Shown: positions 53,389 through 62,445, counted from the first letter of the stretch. The stretch is 64,000 nt of DNA from Haloarcula pellucida (GCF_014647235.1 NZ_BMOU01000001.1:662262-726261); one strand, 5' to 3'. Notes: generated by a model from the letters alone, not told the origin. Translations and numbers: made by a program.

Positions 53389-53739
53389 ATGGCTCGTAAG
53401 GGTGGCCCCCACTCGACCGAAGCACAGGTAGACGACCAGCCAGCCGACGGCTCGAACGCGACCGAGCAGCGCCTTTCGTACGACCCGAAGACCGACTCGT
53501 ACAGAACGACGTTTTCGCCGGCGGAGACGTCGACGAGTATCGCGATCGTGGACGCTCTGACCGACATCCGGCACTGTTCGACGGCTGACCTCGAACCGCT
53601 CTATGACACGTTGGACACCGACGCGCTCGACGCGCTCGTCGAGTCCGCGGAGTCGTCCGTGCAGGTCCGCTTCTCGCTGGACGGGTTCGGTGTCCTCGTC
53701 TCCAGTACGGGTCGCATCGAAGTGACGCCACCCGAGTGA
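53389..53739 (+). CDS. HalOD1 output domain protein
   Basis: A 116-residue protein whose residues about 35-112 match the haloarchaeal output domain HalOD1: STSIAIVDALTDIRHCSTADLEPLYDTLDTDALDALV and VRFSLDGFGVLVSSTGRIEV. HalOD1 proteins are thought to act downstream of sensor kinases in haloarchaeal signalling. It stands alone without a receiver domain. The N-terminal 30 residues are hydrophilic and probably disordered. A leaderless-type promoter precedes it. Confidence 0.85.
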   Translation: MARKGGPHSTEAQVDDQPADGSNATEQRLSYDPKTDSYRTTFSPAETSTSIAIVDALTDIRHCSTADLEPLYDTLDTDALDALVESAESSVQVRFSLDGFGVLVSSTGRIEVTPPE

Positions 53740-53795
53740 GCGCGAGACCGCTCGAAACAGCTCTCAAAAGAGGGGGGCGACCCTGCTCTGCCCGC

Positions 53796-55931
53796 TTAGA
53801 CTCGTCGTCTGATGGCCGTCAGGAGCGCGGCGGTCACGGCCAGTAGCGCGGCGAGGACGCCGAACCCTGCGCCGCTCCCACCGGTCGTCGTCGCTTCGGT
53901 CGCCGCTTCGCTGGTCGTCACCTCGGCTTCCGTCGTCACGGCCTCGACCGTGAGCGTGCCCACGGACGTGCCGCCCACGCCGACGTCGTGCGTCCCGGCC
54001 GCCGGGGACAGCGACGCGGAGACGGTTCGTTCACCACCTGCCGGCACCGAAACCGTCCGCTCGGTCACCGTGTTCCCGTCGACGGTTATCGGGACGGTTC
54101 GTTCGACCGCGGCAGAGCCGTCGTTCCGTAGCGTCGCGCTGACGGTCACCGTCTCGTCGGCGCTGATGGCCGTCTTCGAGAGGGACCCAGTCGTACTGAC
54201 CGGGTCGACCGTTCCAACGGCTATCGTCGAGAACGTCGTCGTCTGGGCGCGGTAGGTGACGGTATCGGCCGCCGAGGCCACGCGCGTCGTCTGCAGCGGT
54301 ATCCAGGAACTCGACGCCTCGTCGTATCGGTAGAGGACGACGCTCGCCTCGGGCGTGTCACCGAGGGCGGTTCGGTCGACGGCGAGGGTCACGGTCCCGT
54401 TCTGGACGGGCGACTGGGTGGTGTTCCCGGCGGTCTGGAGCGAGGGACTGAGGACGAAGCCATGTGCTACCGTCACGCCGTCGGCCGGCGGGCCGCCGGC
54501 AGAGAGGTTCTGCGTCCGAACGGCTTCGAGCCACAGCGTCCCGGACCCGGCCGAATCGATGGAGACCGACCGGAGCGTCGCGTCAGTGCTCGTCGTATCG
54601 AAGGTGAACTGCACCGCCTCGCCGGTGGTCGCGTTCGGCTCGAATCCGATCTGCGTGTCGTCGCTGATGGCGACGGTGTTGCCCTCGGGGGCGGTCGGCG
54701 GAACCGCCGTCAGCGTCTCTGCGGACTCGTTGTCCAGCGACACCTGGAACTGTCCGGTTCGGTCGAGTGTCACCTCGGTCGTTATCGTTCGCATCTGATA
54801 GGGTTCGACCGTTCCGTTGAGTCGCGCCACGGGCTGTCCGTCGACGACCACCGGTCGGTCGAAGGTCCCCGTCTTGTCGCCGTAGTTCGCGACGGAGACG
54901 GTGTACTCGACCGACGACCCCAGCGTCGCCGACGTTCGGTTGAGACCCGAATCGAGGATTTCGATGGTGGACTCGGCCGGCCCGGTCTGTCCGTGGCTGG
55001 TCCCGGCGTGCTGGTCGTCCCCGTCGTCGGTGCTCGACGCCGTCGAGTTGTTGCTGGCGTTCTCCCCGCTCTCGGTGTCGGTCTCGTTTTCGGTGACGTT
55101 CGTGACGTCTTCGGCGGTCAGTATGTACGAGAACTGGTCGTTGAAATCGCCGGTGGCGACGACGACGGTGTGCGGTAAGTCGTTACCGAACGTGTACTGG
55201 ATGGTGGCGTCACGCCCGGAGTATGGTGCGACCTCCTCGGCGACGATCTTCCCGTTTGGCGCGATGATATACAGGGCAGAGTCCTCGGAGGAGGACAGCG
55301 ACAATTCGACTTCCTGTCCGACGGCTCCGTCGATTTGGACCGTTTCGTACCGGCCGTTGTACTGGTAGCTCTCGTCGTTCGTCTCGTCGACGGTCCCGGC
55401 GACGGTGTCACCGACGGCCATCTCTAGGTCCTCGCTCTCTTCGAGTTGGTCCAGCGAGAGGAGGTACTCGAAGTGGTCCTCGGAGAAGTGACTGGTCACC
55501 TGTATCGTGTAGGTGCCGTCCGACGGGAGACGGTGCGTTATCTGTGAGTTGTTGCCCTCTCCGCCGTCCTCGTTGTGGGCCAGTTCTTGGCCGTCCGGAC
55601 CAACGAGGACGAGCGAGGTGTCCGTGGGGGCAAATACCTGTACGTCGACGAGGTCGCCGGCCTCGCCCTCGAAGGAGACTGGCTCGTAGTAGAAGTCTCC
55701 GGTGTGGCTGTTCTCCGTGGGGTTCGACCGTATCGGGTCGACGCTGTCGACTGCACCGGACACCGTCTCGCCGTACGCGATTTCTCGGGTGTCGTCCGTC
55801 GCCGGTGCCGAGGCGACGACACCCACCCCTCCGATCGGACCGGCGACGGCGACGAGGACGGCCACCACTACGGCGACCAGACGGACACCCCGCCGTCGAC
55901 GGACCGTGTTCTGCTGTGTCTGTTCGGGCAT
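53796..55931 (-). CDS. Large secreted surface protein, sequon-rich, with PGF-CTERM-like tail
   Basis: 711 residues. A basic N-terminus with a hydrophobic segment (RLVAVVVAVLVAVAGPIGGVG) is a signal peptide. Two beta-sandwich domains (about 50-165 and 170-275) resemble bacterial pre-peptidase C-terminal (PPC) domains. A short linker with clustered N-glycosylation sequons (NVT, NET, NAS, NNS, NST) follows, then CARDB-like domains. The C-terminus, GSGAGFGVLAALLAV then IRRRV, is a PGF-CTERM variant with Ala for Pro, expected to be cut by archaeosortase and lipidated. ATG at 55931 is preferred over GTG one codon earlier. Confidence 0.82.
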   Translation of the reverse strand: MPEQTQQNTVRRRRGVRLVAVVVAVLVAVAGPIGGVGVVASAPATDDTREIAYGETVSGAVDSVDPIRSNPTENSHTGDFYYEPVSFEGEAGDLVDVQVFAPTDTSLVLVGPDGQELAHNEDGGEGNNSQITHRLPSDGTYTIQVTSHFSEDHFEYLLSLDQLEESEDLEMAVGDTVAGTVDETNDESYQYNGRYETVQIDGAVGQEVELSLSSSEDSALYIIAPNGKIVAEEVAPYSGRDATIQYTFGNDLPHTVVVATGDFNDQFSYILTAEDVTNVTENETDTESGENASNNSTASSTDDGDDQHAGTSHGQTGPAESTIEILDSGLNRTSATLGSSVEYTVSVANYGDKTGTFDRPVVVDGQPVARLNGTVEPYQMRTITTEVTLDRTGQFQVSLDNESAETLTAVPPTAPEGNTVAISDDTQIGFEPNATTGEAVQFTFDTTSTDATLRSVSIDSAGSGTLWLEAVRTQNLSAGGPPADGVTVAHGFVLSPSLQTAGNTTQSPVQNGTVTLAVDRTALGDTPEASVVLYRYDEASSSWIPLQTTRVASAADTVTYRAQTTTFSTIAVGTVDPVSTTGSLSKTAISADETVTVSATLRNDGSAAVERTVPITVDGNTVTERTVSVPAGGERTVSASLSPAAGTHDVGVGGTSVGTLTVEAVTTEAEVTTSEAATEATTTGGSGAGFGVLAALLAVTAALLTAIRRRV

Positions 55932-56102
55932 CACTGCGAGAGGTGACTAGACTATGGTATAGTTACCCGCTCTGTACGAGGGGGCTACGGCCCGAAGACC
56001 GGTTAGCACTGCTCGTACCGATGATTCGTGACATAGGCGTGGATTTCTGGCGGTAATTCCGTCCTTACCTCGGGTGTCCTGTCGGTTATCCGGTTCGTTA
56101 CC

Positions 56103-56486
56103 ATGGTGTGTGGACCGCTGGTCTCACGAGTGGCGTCCGATTTCACTGCAGAGGTGGCGTTCGTCGGGGAGAGCGGCCCCAACTACGATCACTTACTCTG
56201 GGGCGTGGTCGTCGTCGCCGCCGCGGCCGACGTCCTCCTGACGCTCGTCGGCGTCTCGATGTGTTTCCGCGAAGCCAATCCGGTGGCGCGCGCGGCGATG
56301 GACGCAGCGGGCGGCGTCGGGTTGCTGGGGTTGAAACTCGCCGCGCTCGGGGCCCTGTTCGTCGTCTACCGACTGGTCCGACCGACCTATCGACGGGCGG
56401 CGCTGACGGCGTTCTCGCTCCCACAACTGTTCGCAGTCGGGCACAACAGCCTGTTGCTCGTCCAGTACGGCCCGGCCTGTCTCTGA
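56103..56486 (+). CDS. Membrane protein, DUF5658-like
   Basis: A 127-residue protein with three or four membrane spans (HLLWGVVVVAAAADVLLTLVGV, VGLLGLKLAALGALFVVYRL and a C-terminal one). The segment ADVLLTLVGVSMCFREANPVARAAMDAAGG, a D-x-x-L-T helix followed by EANP, matches the layout of the DUF5658 family of small integral membrane proteins. The function is unknown. The stop is one base from the stop of the convergent downstream gene. Confidence 0.65.
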   Translation: MVCGPLVSRVASDFTAEVAFVGESGPNYDHLLWGVVVVAAAADVLLTLVGVSMCFREANPVARAAMDAAGGVGLLGLKLAALGALFVVYRLVRPTYRRAALTAFSLPQLFAVGHNSLLLVQYGPACL

Positions 56487-56487
56487 G

Positions 56488-57018
56488 TCAGATCGACTCG
56501 TCTGCGAGCGCGCGCGAGGACATCGACGACTCGCGGGTCCGTTCGAGGGCCGCCACGGCGTCTTCGGGCGTGTACGCGACGCCGTCGATCAGACACGGGA
56601 AGACGGCGACGAGTTCTCGTTCCGCATAGAGCGCCAGGCACCGGCACGGTGGCACGATACGCCGGAACGACTCGTCGGCGAAACTGGACGTGACTTTGCT
56701 GATTCGAAAGAACGGCGAGATGGAGATGCCGCGCTTGGCCGCGAGCGCGTAGAACTCACCGATAGTCGAGACGATACGTTTCCCGCTGCCGATGCTCGCG
56801 AGTAAACTCCCCGTACAGATGCTGTCACCCCAGACCAGTAGATCCAGATCCTCTAACAGCCCCTCCTCTACGAGTCCCGAAAGCCGCTCGACGAGCGCGT
56901 CTTGCTGTTGCTTGCTGCCAACAGGCGCCAGCGAATGGACGAACACTTCGGCGCTTAGTGTCACCTCTCTGGAAGGCAATAGTTCTTCGAGGGGGAGCGC
57001 GGACTCACCTGAACTCAT
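56488..57018 (-). CDS. Uncharacterised haloarchaeal protein
   Basis: A 176-residue cytoplasmic protein. EVFVHSLAPVGSKQQQDALVERLSGLVEEGLLEDLDLLVWGD is a fold I recall from several haloarchaeal proteins, but no function is known. The second half (about 75-145) is rich in Cys and Ser/Thr: SICTGSLLASIGSGKRI, IVPPCRCLALYAE, with the C-R-C pair and another Cys. The ATG at 57018 is preferred because the frame upstream is short and less conserved-looking. It faces a 417-base upstream region with a possible structured element. Confidence 0.6.
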   Translation of the reverse strand: MSSGESALPLEELLPSREVTLSAEVFVHSLAPVGSKQQQDALVERLSGLVEEGLLEDLDLLVWGDSICTGSLLASIGSGKRIVSTIGEFYALAAKRGISISPFFRISKVTSSFADESFRRIVPPCRCLALYAERELVAVFPCLIDGVAYTPEDAVAALERTRESSMSSRALADESI

Positions 57019-57435
57019 GTATATCACGTAGCGATGCCCGGAGTGACGTATTAAATACATAGGACGCTTTTCCCCATAAGACTGCCTTACAGCACCTGTA
57101 TCGTCTAATAACGTCGAATAAGGGTCGCGTTGGGGGAGAGCGAACAGCGCAGCCGGGACGACGCCGGCCGCCGTCTCGTGTGGCCTGAGTGGGGGTGGGG
57201 TGGGTGAGTTGGCAAGGGATGGACCGGTGTGGGCCAGTACGCGCAGGTGTTCGCTCTCCCCGCGTCAAGCGGGACGGCGTGACCGTGTATTGTTATTCCG
57301 TGGTTAGCGGCGGTAGGCAGTGCGCTCGACGGTTCGCGTCCGGGCGTTCCGTTCGCCGGATTCCCCGTGTATCGACCGAGCGGTACCGCGAAGGAGGTTC
57401 ATAACTACCTGCGTGACAGCTAGTTGACTGGTGTG
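57019..57435. other. 417-base intergenic region with a long-range inverted repeat
   Basis: No protein gene is supported. GGGGAGAGCGAACA (57133-57146) and TGTTCGCTCTCCCC (57248-57261) are a perfect 14-base inverted repeat enclosing about 100 bases that include a GC-rich hairpin candidate and a G-rich run (57191-57218). This could be a structured RNA or an element. The stretch after 57262 contains nothing recognised. Confidence 0.5.
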
Positions 57436-57531
57436 ATGTTCGCACTGAAACGGTTCCTGGTTATCAGCATCGTCATCCTCACGGTTGGTCTGGCCTACCG
57501 GACCCTGCGGTCTGGCCACGACGAGCAATGA
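57436..57531 (+). CDS. 31-residue membrane protein
   Basis: A short frame starting MFALKRFLVISIVILTVGLA followed by YRTLRSGHDEQ. One hydrophobic span with positive residues at its start suggests a small single-span membrane protein. It sits 45 bases upstream of a DUF7344 regulator on the same strand. It is not recognised from any named family. Confidence 0.5.
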   Translation: MFALKRFLVISIVILTVGLAYRTLRSGHDEQ

Positions 57532-57576
57532 GCGGCGGCGTGCGGCGGCCCTCGACCACGCGTCCGTCACGCATCC

Positions 57577-57939
57577 ATGACGAGTGAGGACGATACGTCC
57601 CCCATGGCCGACGCCGACAGCGATACCGGCTTGCTACCGGACGCCGAGTGTATCGACCTGCTCTCGTCGAACCGACGGCGGATACTGCTCCGGGCGCTCT
57701 GTGACGCCGAGGAGCGAGAGCACTCGCTGGAGGCGTTGGCGGCGACCGTCGCACAGACGGAGCAAGGGACGGACCTCGGAGACGTCGCGACCCACCGCAT
57801 CGGCGTCTCACTCCACCACGTCCACCTCCCGAGACTGGACGACGCCGACGTCCTCGACTACGACCGAGAGACAAACACCGTCCGGTTCTACGGCAGCGAC
57901 CGTATCGAGACGTGGTTAGCGACCATGCACGACGACTAG
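57577..57939 (+). CDS. DUF7344-type winged-helix protein (soluble)
   Basis: A 120-residue protein without membrane spans: CIDLLSSNRRRILLRALCDAEE, LAATVAQTEQG and VSLHHVHLPRLDDADVLDYDRET match the winged-helix core seen in the genes at 50944 and 51850. It is the shortest of the three relatives in the window, lacking their membrane tail. Targets are unknown. An in-frame ATG at 57604 is an alternative start. The gene is convergent with the acetyltransferase-like gene 10 bases away. Confidence 0.78.
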   Translation: MTSEDDTSPMADADSDTGLLPDAECIDLLSSNRRRILLRALCDAEEREHSLEALAATVAQTEQGTDLGDVATHRIGVSLHHVHLPRLDDADVLDYDRETNTVRFYGSDRIETWLATMHDD

Positions 57940-57949
57940 GTCGGCTGTT

Positions 57950-58951
57950 TCACTTGAGCCGTCGGTAGAGCCGAGCCACCGTCCCGAACCCGGGGGCGCT
58001 CCGCTCCAGGGAGTGATACCGGGTCAGCGTCGGGGCGAACTTCGACTTGTACCGGGAGAGCCGCGGGTTGTTCGCCCCGACGAGGTCGTACGCCACGACG
58101 TCCCGCGCGGCCGCATCGCGGATGATGTACCAGTGCAGCAGATCGTTGACGTCGTACTCGAGATCTGTCTTGACGGTCCCCTGCCAGCCGTAGGCTCGCT
58201 GACCGTCGTCGAGGACGAGGCTCCCGCCGACGAACACGCCATCGATGGTACAGACGTACGGCCGGAGGTAGCCCTCCGGAAGCGCCTCGTAGAGGTCCTC
58301 GACGAGTTCGACGGTCACAGGGAATCGGAGGTCCTGCTCCGCGTGGCGGTTGCGGACCTGCGCGATGATACTCCGGGCGGCCGCCTGTCCGGACTCCGAG
58401 ACCGAACAGGCGTCTTCGGCCTCCCTGACGTTCGAGCGGGCGTCGCGACTGAACCGGTCGAACAGCACCTCCGGACCGGTTTCGAGGTCGACCACGTAGG
58501 TAAAGCGCGGCGTCTCCTCGAACATCTCCCAGTCGAACGGTCGCGTATCGGGCGTCGTGATCGACGTCCGGACGTGGACGTATCGCGGTGCGTGTGTTCG
58601 GTATAGCCAGTCGAGACACCGCTCGACGAACCGGCGGCGGCGGCGCTCGACCGTGTTGGACTTCATCTCGGGACTGGTCAGGATGACCGGGCCGAGGTAG
58701 CTCACCTTGAGGTCGGGCGGTGGCGAGAACGCCGTCGTTATCGGGCCTTTCTGGATGGTGAACAAGGGGAATAGCCCGACGGGTTCCTCGCCTTTGTACC
58801 CTATCAGGGGGTGTAACTCCGCGTCGGCGTGGTCGGCGAACACTTCGAGCGCCTCGAAGCGGTGAAACGGCGTGCGCTCGTCCGCCTGTTCGAGTGTGTC
58901 GTTCCAGACGTCGCTGTCGCTCGCAGCGAGCGTGGTTATGTCCATGCTCAT
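57950..58951 (-). CDS. GNAT-fold acyltransferase, FemAB/BioF2-like
   Basis: A 333-residue protein of the GNAT-like group that includes FemAB-type and BioF2-like proteins (Pfam Acetyltransf_6). DLKVSYLGPVIL and YVVDLETGPEVLFDRFSRDARSNVREAEDA are the family strands; GWQGTVKTDLEYDVNDLLHWYIIRDAA contains the acyl-binding region. Homologues transfer amino acids or acyl groups to cell-wall or surface sugars; here a role in glycan modification is conceivable but unproven. There is no signal peptide. ATG at 58951 or two codons later. Confidence 0.78.
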   Translation of the reverse strand: MSMDITTLAASDSDVWNDTLEQADERTPFHRFEALEVFADHADAELHPLIGYKGEEPVGLFPLFTIQKGPITTAFSPPPDLKVSYLGPVILTSPEMKSNTVERRRRRFVERCLDWLYRTHAPRYVHVRTSITTPDTRPFDWEMFEETPRFTYVVDLETGPEVLFDRFSRDARSNVREAEDACSVSESGQAAARSIIAQVRNRHAEQDLRFPVTVELVEDLYEALPEGYLRPYVCTIDGVFVGGSLVLDDGQRAYGWQGTVKTDLEYDVNDLLHWYIIRDAAARDVVAYDLVGANNPRLSRYKSKFAPTLTRYHSLERSAPGFGTVARLYRRLK

Positions 58952-59185
58952 ACGTCCGTCCCTCTTCGTGAACCCCCGTTCTGGAGACCGGTAGACGCCA
59001 ACATCGCTCGCTTCGTACTGACGACCCCGGGGGGTAAGTTATACCCGCCCTACCTGTTCACGGAGTCACGTCGCCTGCGGGTGTCCGAGACCGCCACGGC
59101 GGCGGTACGAACGCCATAACAAAGCGATGTAACCGGATAGCCCGTACCGAACAATGTCTGGGGCGAGCGTTCTGGCAATCCGTGA

Positions 59186-60220
59186 GTGGACGACAGACCG
59201 GCGGAGGTCCGCGGCGTGAGCGTCACCGAGACCGCTCGCCGTCTGGCGGCGTCCACACTCGACGTGGTCCCGGTCGACCTCATAGCCGTACTTACGTACG
59301 TCGTCTTCGCCAGCGCGACGGTGACTATCGGCGTCGGCGGGACGGTGGTCGGCTTTCTGATCGGGTCCGTCCTCGTGTTCTTCGCGCCGGGGTACGCCGT
59401 GGTCGCCGCCCTGTTTCCCCGCAGGCCACAGAACCGGGACGCTGGCGAGGGCGCTATCGGCCTCTCGCTGACCGCGGCACACGACGGCGTCCTCGCGCGT
59501 GAGCGACTGGCGCTTGCGTTCGGCGTCAGCGTGGCGCTGATTCCGCTGATGGCCGTCACGCTCGGGGCGCTAGGTATCAGACTGACGACGGAGTCGGTGC
59601 TCGCGACGGTGTGGGTCGTCGTCGGAGTCGGTGTGGTCGTCGGGACTGCTCGCCGCCTCGCCGTCCCGGCCCACGAGCGGTTCGATCCGCTCGCGATCGC
59701 CCGACAGACCGGGACCGAACGGTTTCTCGGCGGCGACGCTGTGACCCGGGCGCTGACGATCTGTCTCTGTGTCGCCGTGGTGGCCGCACTCGGGTCGCTC
59801 ACCGTCGCGCTGGCCGGCCCGACGCAGTCGATGTCCTACACCAGCGCGTCGCTACTGACCGAGTCACAGTCCGGCGAGTACGTCGCCGGCGGCTACCCGA
59901 CGAACGGCACCGTCGGCGAGTCACAACCGCTCGTCGTCGAGGTGACCAACCACCACGACAGCGCGGCCACCTACACTATCGTCGCGAAGCTACAGCGCGT
60001 CGACGGCGGGACGGTACTGGCGAGCGAGACGTTACGACAGCAATCACAGCGCGTCGCCGTGAACGAGACGTGGACGTACGACCACACCGTCACGCCGACG
60101 ATGGCCGGTCAGGACCTCCGATTGGTGTACTACGTCGTCCGCGGACCGATGCCGGAGACCGTCGACGACGGGTCTGCCGACAAGGTCCTCTATCTGCGAC
60201 TCGACGTCGCGCCGCAGTGA
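59186..60220 (+). CDS. DUF1616 family membrane protein
   Basis: A 344-residue protein. Residues 25-210 contain about five membrane spans (VDLIAVLTYVVFASATVTIG and FLIGSVLVFFAPGYAVVAALFP, the latter with the hallmark FAPGYA); residues 220-340 form an extracytoplasmic beta domain (QSGEYVAGGYPTNGTVGESQPLVVEV) with sequons. The length and order fit DUF1616, an archaeal surface-related family of unknown function, often near glycosylation or sortase genes. The start at 59186 is GTG; an alternative GTG at 59216 is possible. Confidence 0.82.
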   Translation: MDDRPAEVRGVSVTETARRLAASTLDVVPVDLIAVLTYVVFASATVTIGVGGTVVGFLIGSVLVFFAPGYAVVAALFPRRPQNRDAGEGAIGLSLTAAHDGVLARERLALAFGVSVALIPLMAVTLGALGIRLTTESVLATVWVVVGVGVVVGTARRLAVPAHERFDPLAIARQTGTERFLGGDAVTRALTICLCVAVVAALGSLTVALAGPTQSMSYTSASLLTESQSGEYVAGGYPTNGTVGESQPLVVEVTNHHDSAATYTIVAKLQRVDGGTVLASETLRQQSQRVAVNETWTYDHTVTPTMAGQDLRLVYYVVRGPMPETVDDGSADKVLYLRLDVAPQ

Positions 60221-60440
60221 CCGGCACTGGAGGAAGCGATCCCGTGAACTCGCTGCTATCTGTCTCACAACATCGACAAGGCACTCTGAACGTTAGATAT
60301 CCTGTCTGTTTGGGGTCCGTTCCCAGACCAGATCTTTCGCTTCTCCGAGAGGAGAACCGACGGATCCGAATATCGGTGTTTGAACTAAGCGCATATTGCA
60401 CCTTAATCGCTAAATGGTCAATAGATGTATTAGATGAATA

Positions 60441-61217
60441 ATGAGCACAGACAGCGCCCGTGGGTACTTCCGATTGCAGTCTATTCTCGGAACGACTGAA
60501 CATTTTGGCGGTATGGAAGCAACGGAGGAACTCGCTCGTGCCTGCCAGATAGAGCCGGGTGACCGCGTCCTTGACGTAGGCGTCGGAACCGGCATCACGC
60601 CGCCCTTCCTTTCACGTACCTTTGGTTGTCGCGTGGTCGGCATCGACATCTCGCCTTCAATGCTCACATGGGCGAGAGAACGTGTTGCCTCGGAACAGGT
60701 ATCCATACGTCCTCAGTTTGCTGTTGGTGATGCCTGTCGCCTCCCCTTTGCATCTGGGACATTCGACGCGGTTATTAGCGAGTCCGTACTCGGGTTCGTG
60801 GATGACCCGACAACAGCACTTCGTGAGTACGCGCGAGTAACGCAACCTGGTGGCGTCGTCGGCGTAAACGAGGCAACGTGGCTTGACGAGCCACCACGAT
60901 CCCTGGAGTCGTATCTCGAAGCGGCAACTGGGGCATCACCTAAGCCACCAGAAGAGTGGGTCACTCGGTTCGAGCAGGCCGGCCTCCGAGACACCAGATC
61001 AACTGTCCGACAAGTCGATCCACGCACTCAGTTTGTGAGTGAGCTTCGTCGTCGTGGCATCACGGAGACGCTACAGACCGTGGTACGTCTTATCCGTAAT
61101 CTCACCGACCCTGCGATTCGTCGGTACATCCGGATGAACCTCACGCACTGGCGGGAGGCCTCACAGGTCCTCGCCTACCTCGGATACGGAATCTACGTCG
61201 CAGATGTGGATTCGTGA
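60441..61217 (+). CDS. Class I SAM-dependent methyltransferase
   Basis: A 258-residue family 11 methyltransferase: GDRVLDVGVGTGITPPFLSR (motif I), VVGIDISPSMLTWARE (motif II), FAVGDACRLPFASGTFDAVISESVLGFV (motifs III-IV, in two parts). The C-terminal helical domain (about 180-258) may confer specificity, which is unknown. The DNA is clearly less GC-rich than that of neighbours upstream, with more A/T at third positions, suggesting recent acquisition. The region upstream contains a hairpin (TTCTCC-GAG-AGGAGAA) but no other gene. Confidence 0.82.
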   Translation: MSTDSARGYFRLQSILGTTEHFGGMEATEELARACQIEPGDRVLDVGVGTGITPPFLSRTFGCRVVGIDISPSMLTWARERVASEQVSIRPQFAVGDACRLPFASGTFDAVISESVLGFVDDPTTALREYARVTQPGGVVGVNEATWLDEPPRSLESYLEAATGASPKPPEEWVTRFEQAGLRDTRSTVRQVDPRTQFVSELRRRGITETLQTVVRLIRNLTDPAIRRYIRMNLTHWREASQVLAYLGYGIYVADVDS

Positions 61218-61530
61218 CCCGTTGTGCCAGTTAGCGTAGTCTACGACGATGTGGTATCTAGTGAGACTTGGATACAGAAACTGAGTTGAGCAGATCGTTC
61301 GCTCTTCGTCGACCACGCTGCCCACTGCCGGGACAGCCACGAGCGCGCCGTCGCCATGCTCCCGCGTGACGCCGAGTCGGCCGACGCCGTCACAAAATGT
61401 CTGCCAGCGCGTGACCGCGGCCGTATAGGCCGCGTTAACCAACACCTGTTGCGTTTGCCGTCGGATATTGGTTACACGATCCTTCTGACACGCTTCAAAA
61501 TATCGGTCGTGTCTCGAGAGACGACCTGAA
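61218..61530. other. Unassigned 313-base stretch
   Basis: No gene that I can defend. A minus-strand open frame of about 125 codons (61161-61538) overlaps the methyltransferase end and has no recognisable domain or start signal; it may be decayed coding DNA. The stretch has mixed composition. Confidence 0.35.
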
Positions 61531-62055
61531 TCAGCCACTCAGTAGATTCGAAACACCGGCTGCCTCAGCCGATGAGTCCGTCCTCTTTGGTGTATCTGTG
61601 TACGTCACTACTTTGCCACTCTCTGTAATTTCAATTGATGTGACAAGCCCAATTATTTCGGGATTTGAGTGAACTAACTTAATTTTCGATGGTTTGTCGC
61701 GGAACTCGACACTGGCAGAGTATTCAAAGTATTTCGTACACGTATTACAGTTGTGCTGATCTGAAGGGTAAATGTCAAGAAGATAGTTATAGCCATCATT
61801 CATTGGGTAGCTACTGGTGCCTATTCCCAGCGGACCGCACTTCTCAGCTGCGCCCCAAGTTGCATCTATAGTCGCTATACCACTATTGTTGTTCCACTTG
61901 ATAACACCAGAATGCTCTTTTTCCCCACAGCCACGCTCTTCAATGGTAACTGATTTTTCATATATCTCCCCCCTTTCGTTATTTGGCCTACTGAGGCATC
62001 CACTAGCGGCGAACGTGGATGCACTGAAAACTTGAAGAAACTCTCTTCGTTTCAT
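61531..62055 (-). CDS. Tat-exported lipoprotein, uncharacterised
   Basis: A 174-residue protein starting MKRREFLQVFSASTFAASGC: a twin-arginine motif followed by a lipobox Cys (Cys20), so it is expected to pass the Tat system and be lipid-anchored outside. The mature part has four to six further Cys (EERGCGEKE, EKCGPLG, NCNTCTKYF) that may form disulphides, and no known domain. It is markedly AT-rich and Lys/Asn-rich compared with the rest of the window, indicating transfer from a lower-GC source. The function is unknown. Confidence 0.75.
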   Translation of the reverse strand: MKRREFLQVFSASTFAASGCLSRPNNERGEIYEKSVTIEERGCGEKEHSGVIKWNNNSGIATIDATWGAAEKCGPLGIGTSSYPMNDGYNYLLDIYPSDQHNCNTCTKYFEYSASVEFRDKPSKIKLVHSNPEIIGLVTSIEITESGKVVTYTDTPKRTDSSAEAAGVSNLLSG

Positions 62056-62445
62056 TGAATATGATATAAAGTTAGAGGTACTTAATTCTCATTCTCTACA
62101 GTTTGCGTTTTAGATAGGAATATCTGATTTATTTTCTAGTTCAAGATCGCGAATATTTCTCTGGCTGTGTTCTTGAGTGCCGTCCCGCACAAGATGCACA
62201 CTATCCTGACCGTTCTATAAGTCGCCTCTACTGTCCAGAGTGGCTGACCAGCGACATCCTCGTCAGCGGGAGGGCTGCTTCTGAGGCGACGGTATAGCGC
62301 TAGTTCGACGACCTGGCTGTGGGTACGAAGCCCCCTCACACATCGTTGGCGGCCCTGAACGCTGACTCCCTCCGAAAGTACGCACGCAAGGTGTTTTTCG
62401 GCCGAGCTGGAGAGAGTGACCCGGTTCGACCGGGTCGGTCCACCG
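62056..62445. other. Unassigned 390-base stretch, probably decayed
   Basis: The first 80 bases are AT-rich (likely the lipoprotein promoter); the rest is of mixed composition. A minus-strand frame (LYRRLRSSPPADEDVAGQP region, ending near 62136) might be the tail of a degraded gene, but I cannot name it. No repeats or RNA are seen. Confidence 0.35.

Noticed and set aside
61161-61538. Minus-strand open frame of 125 codons after the methyltransferase
   Set aside because: It overlaps the methyltransferase end, shows no domain or promoter, and could be chance or decayed sequence.
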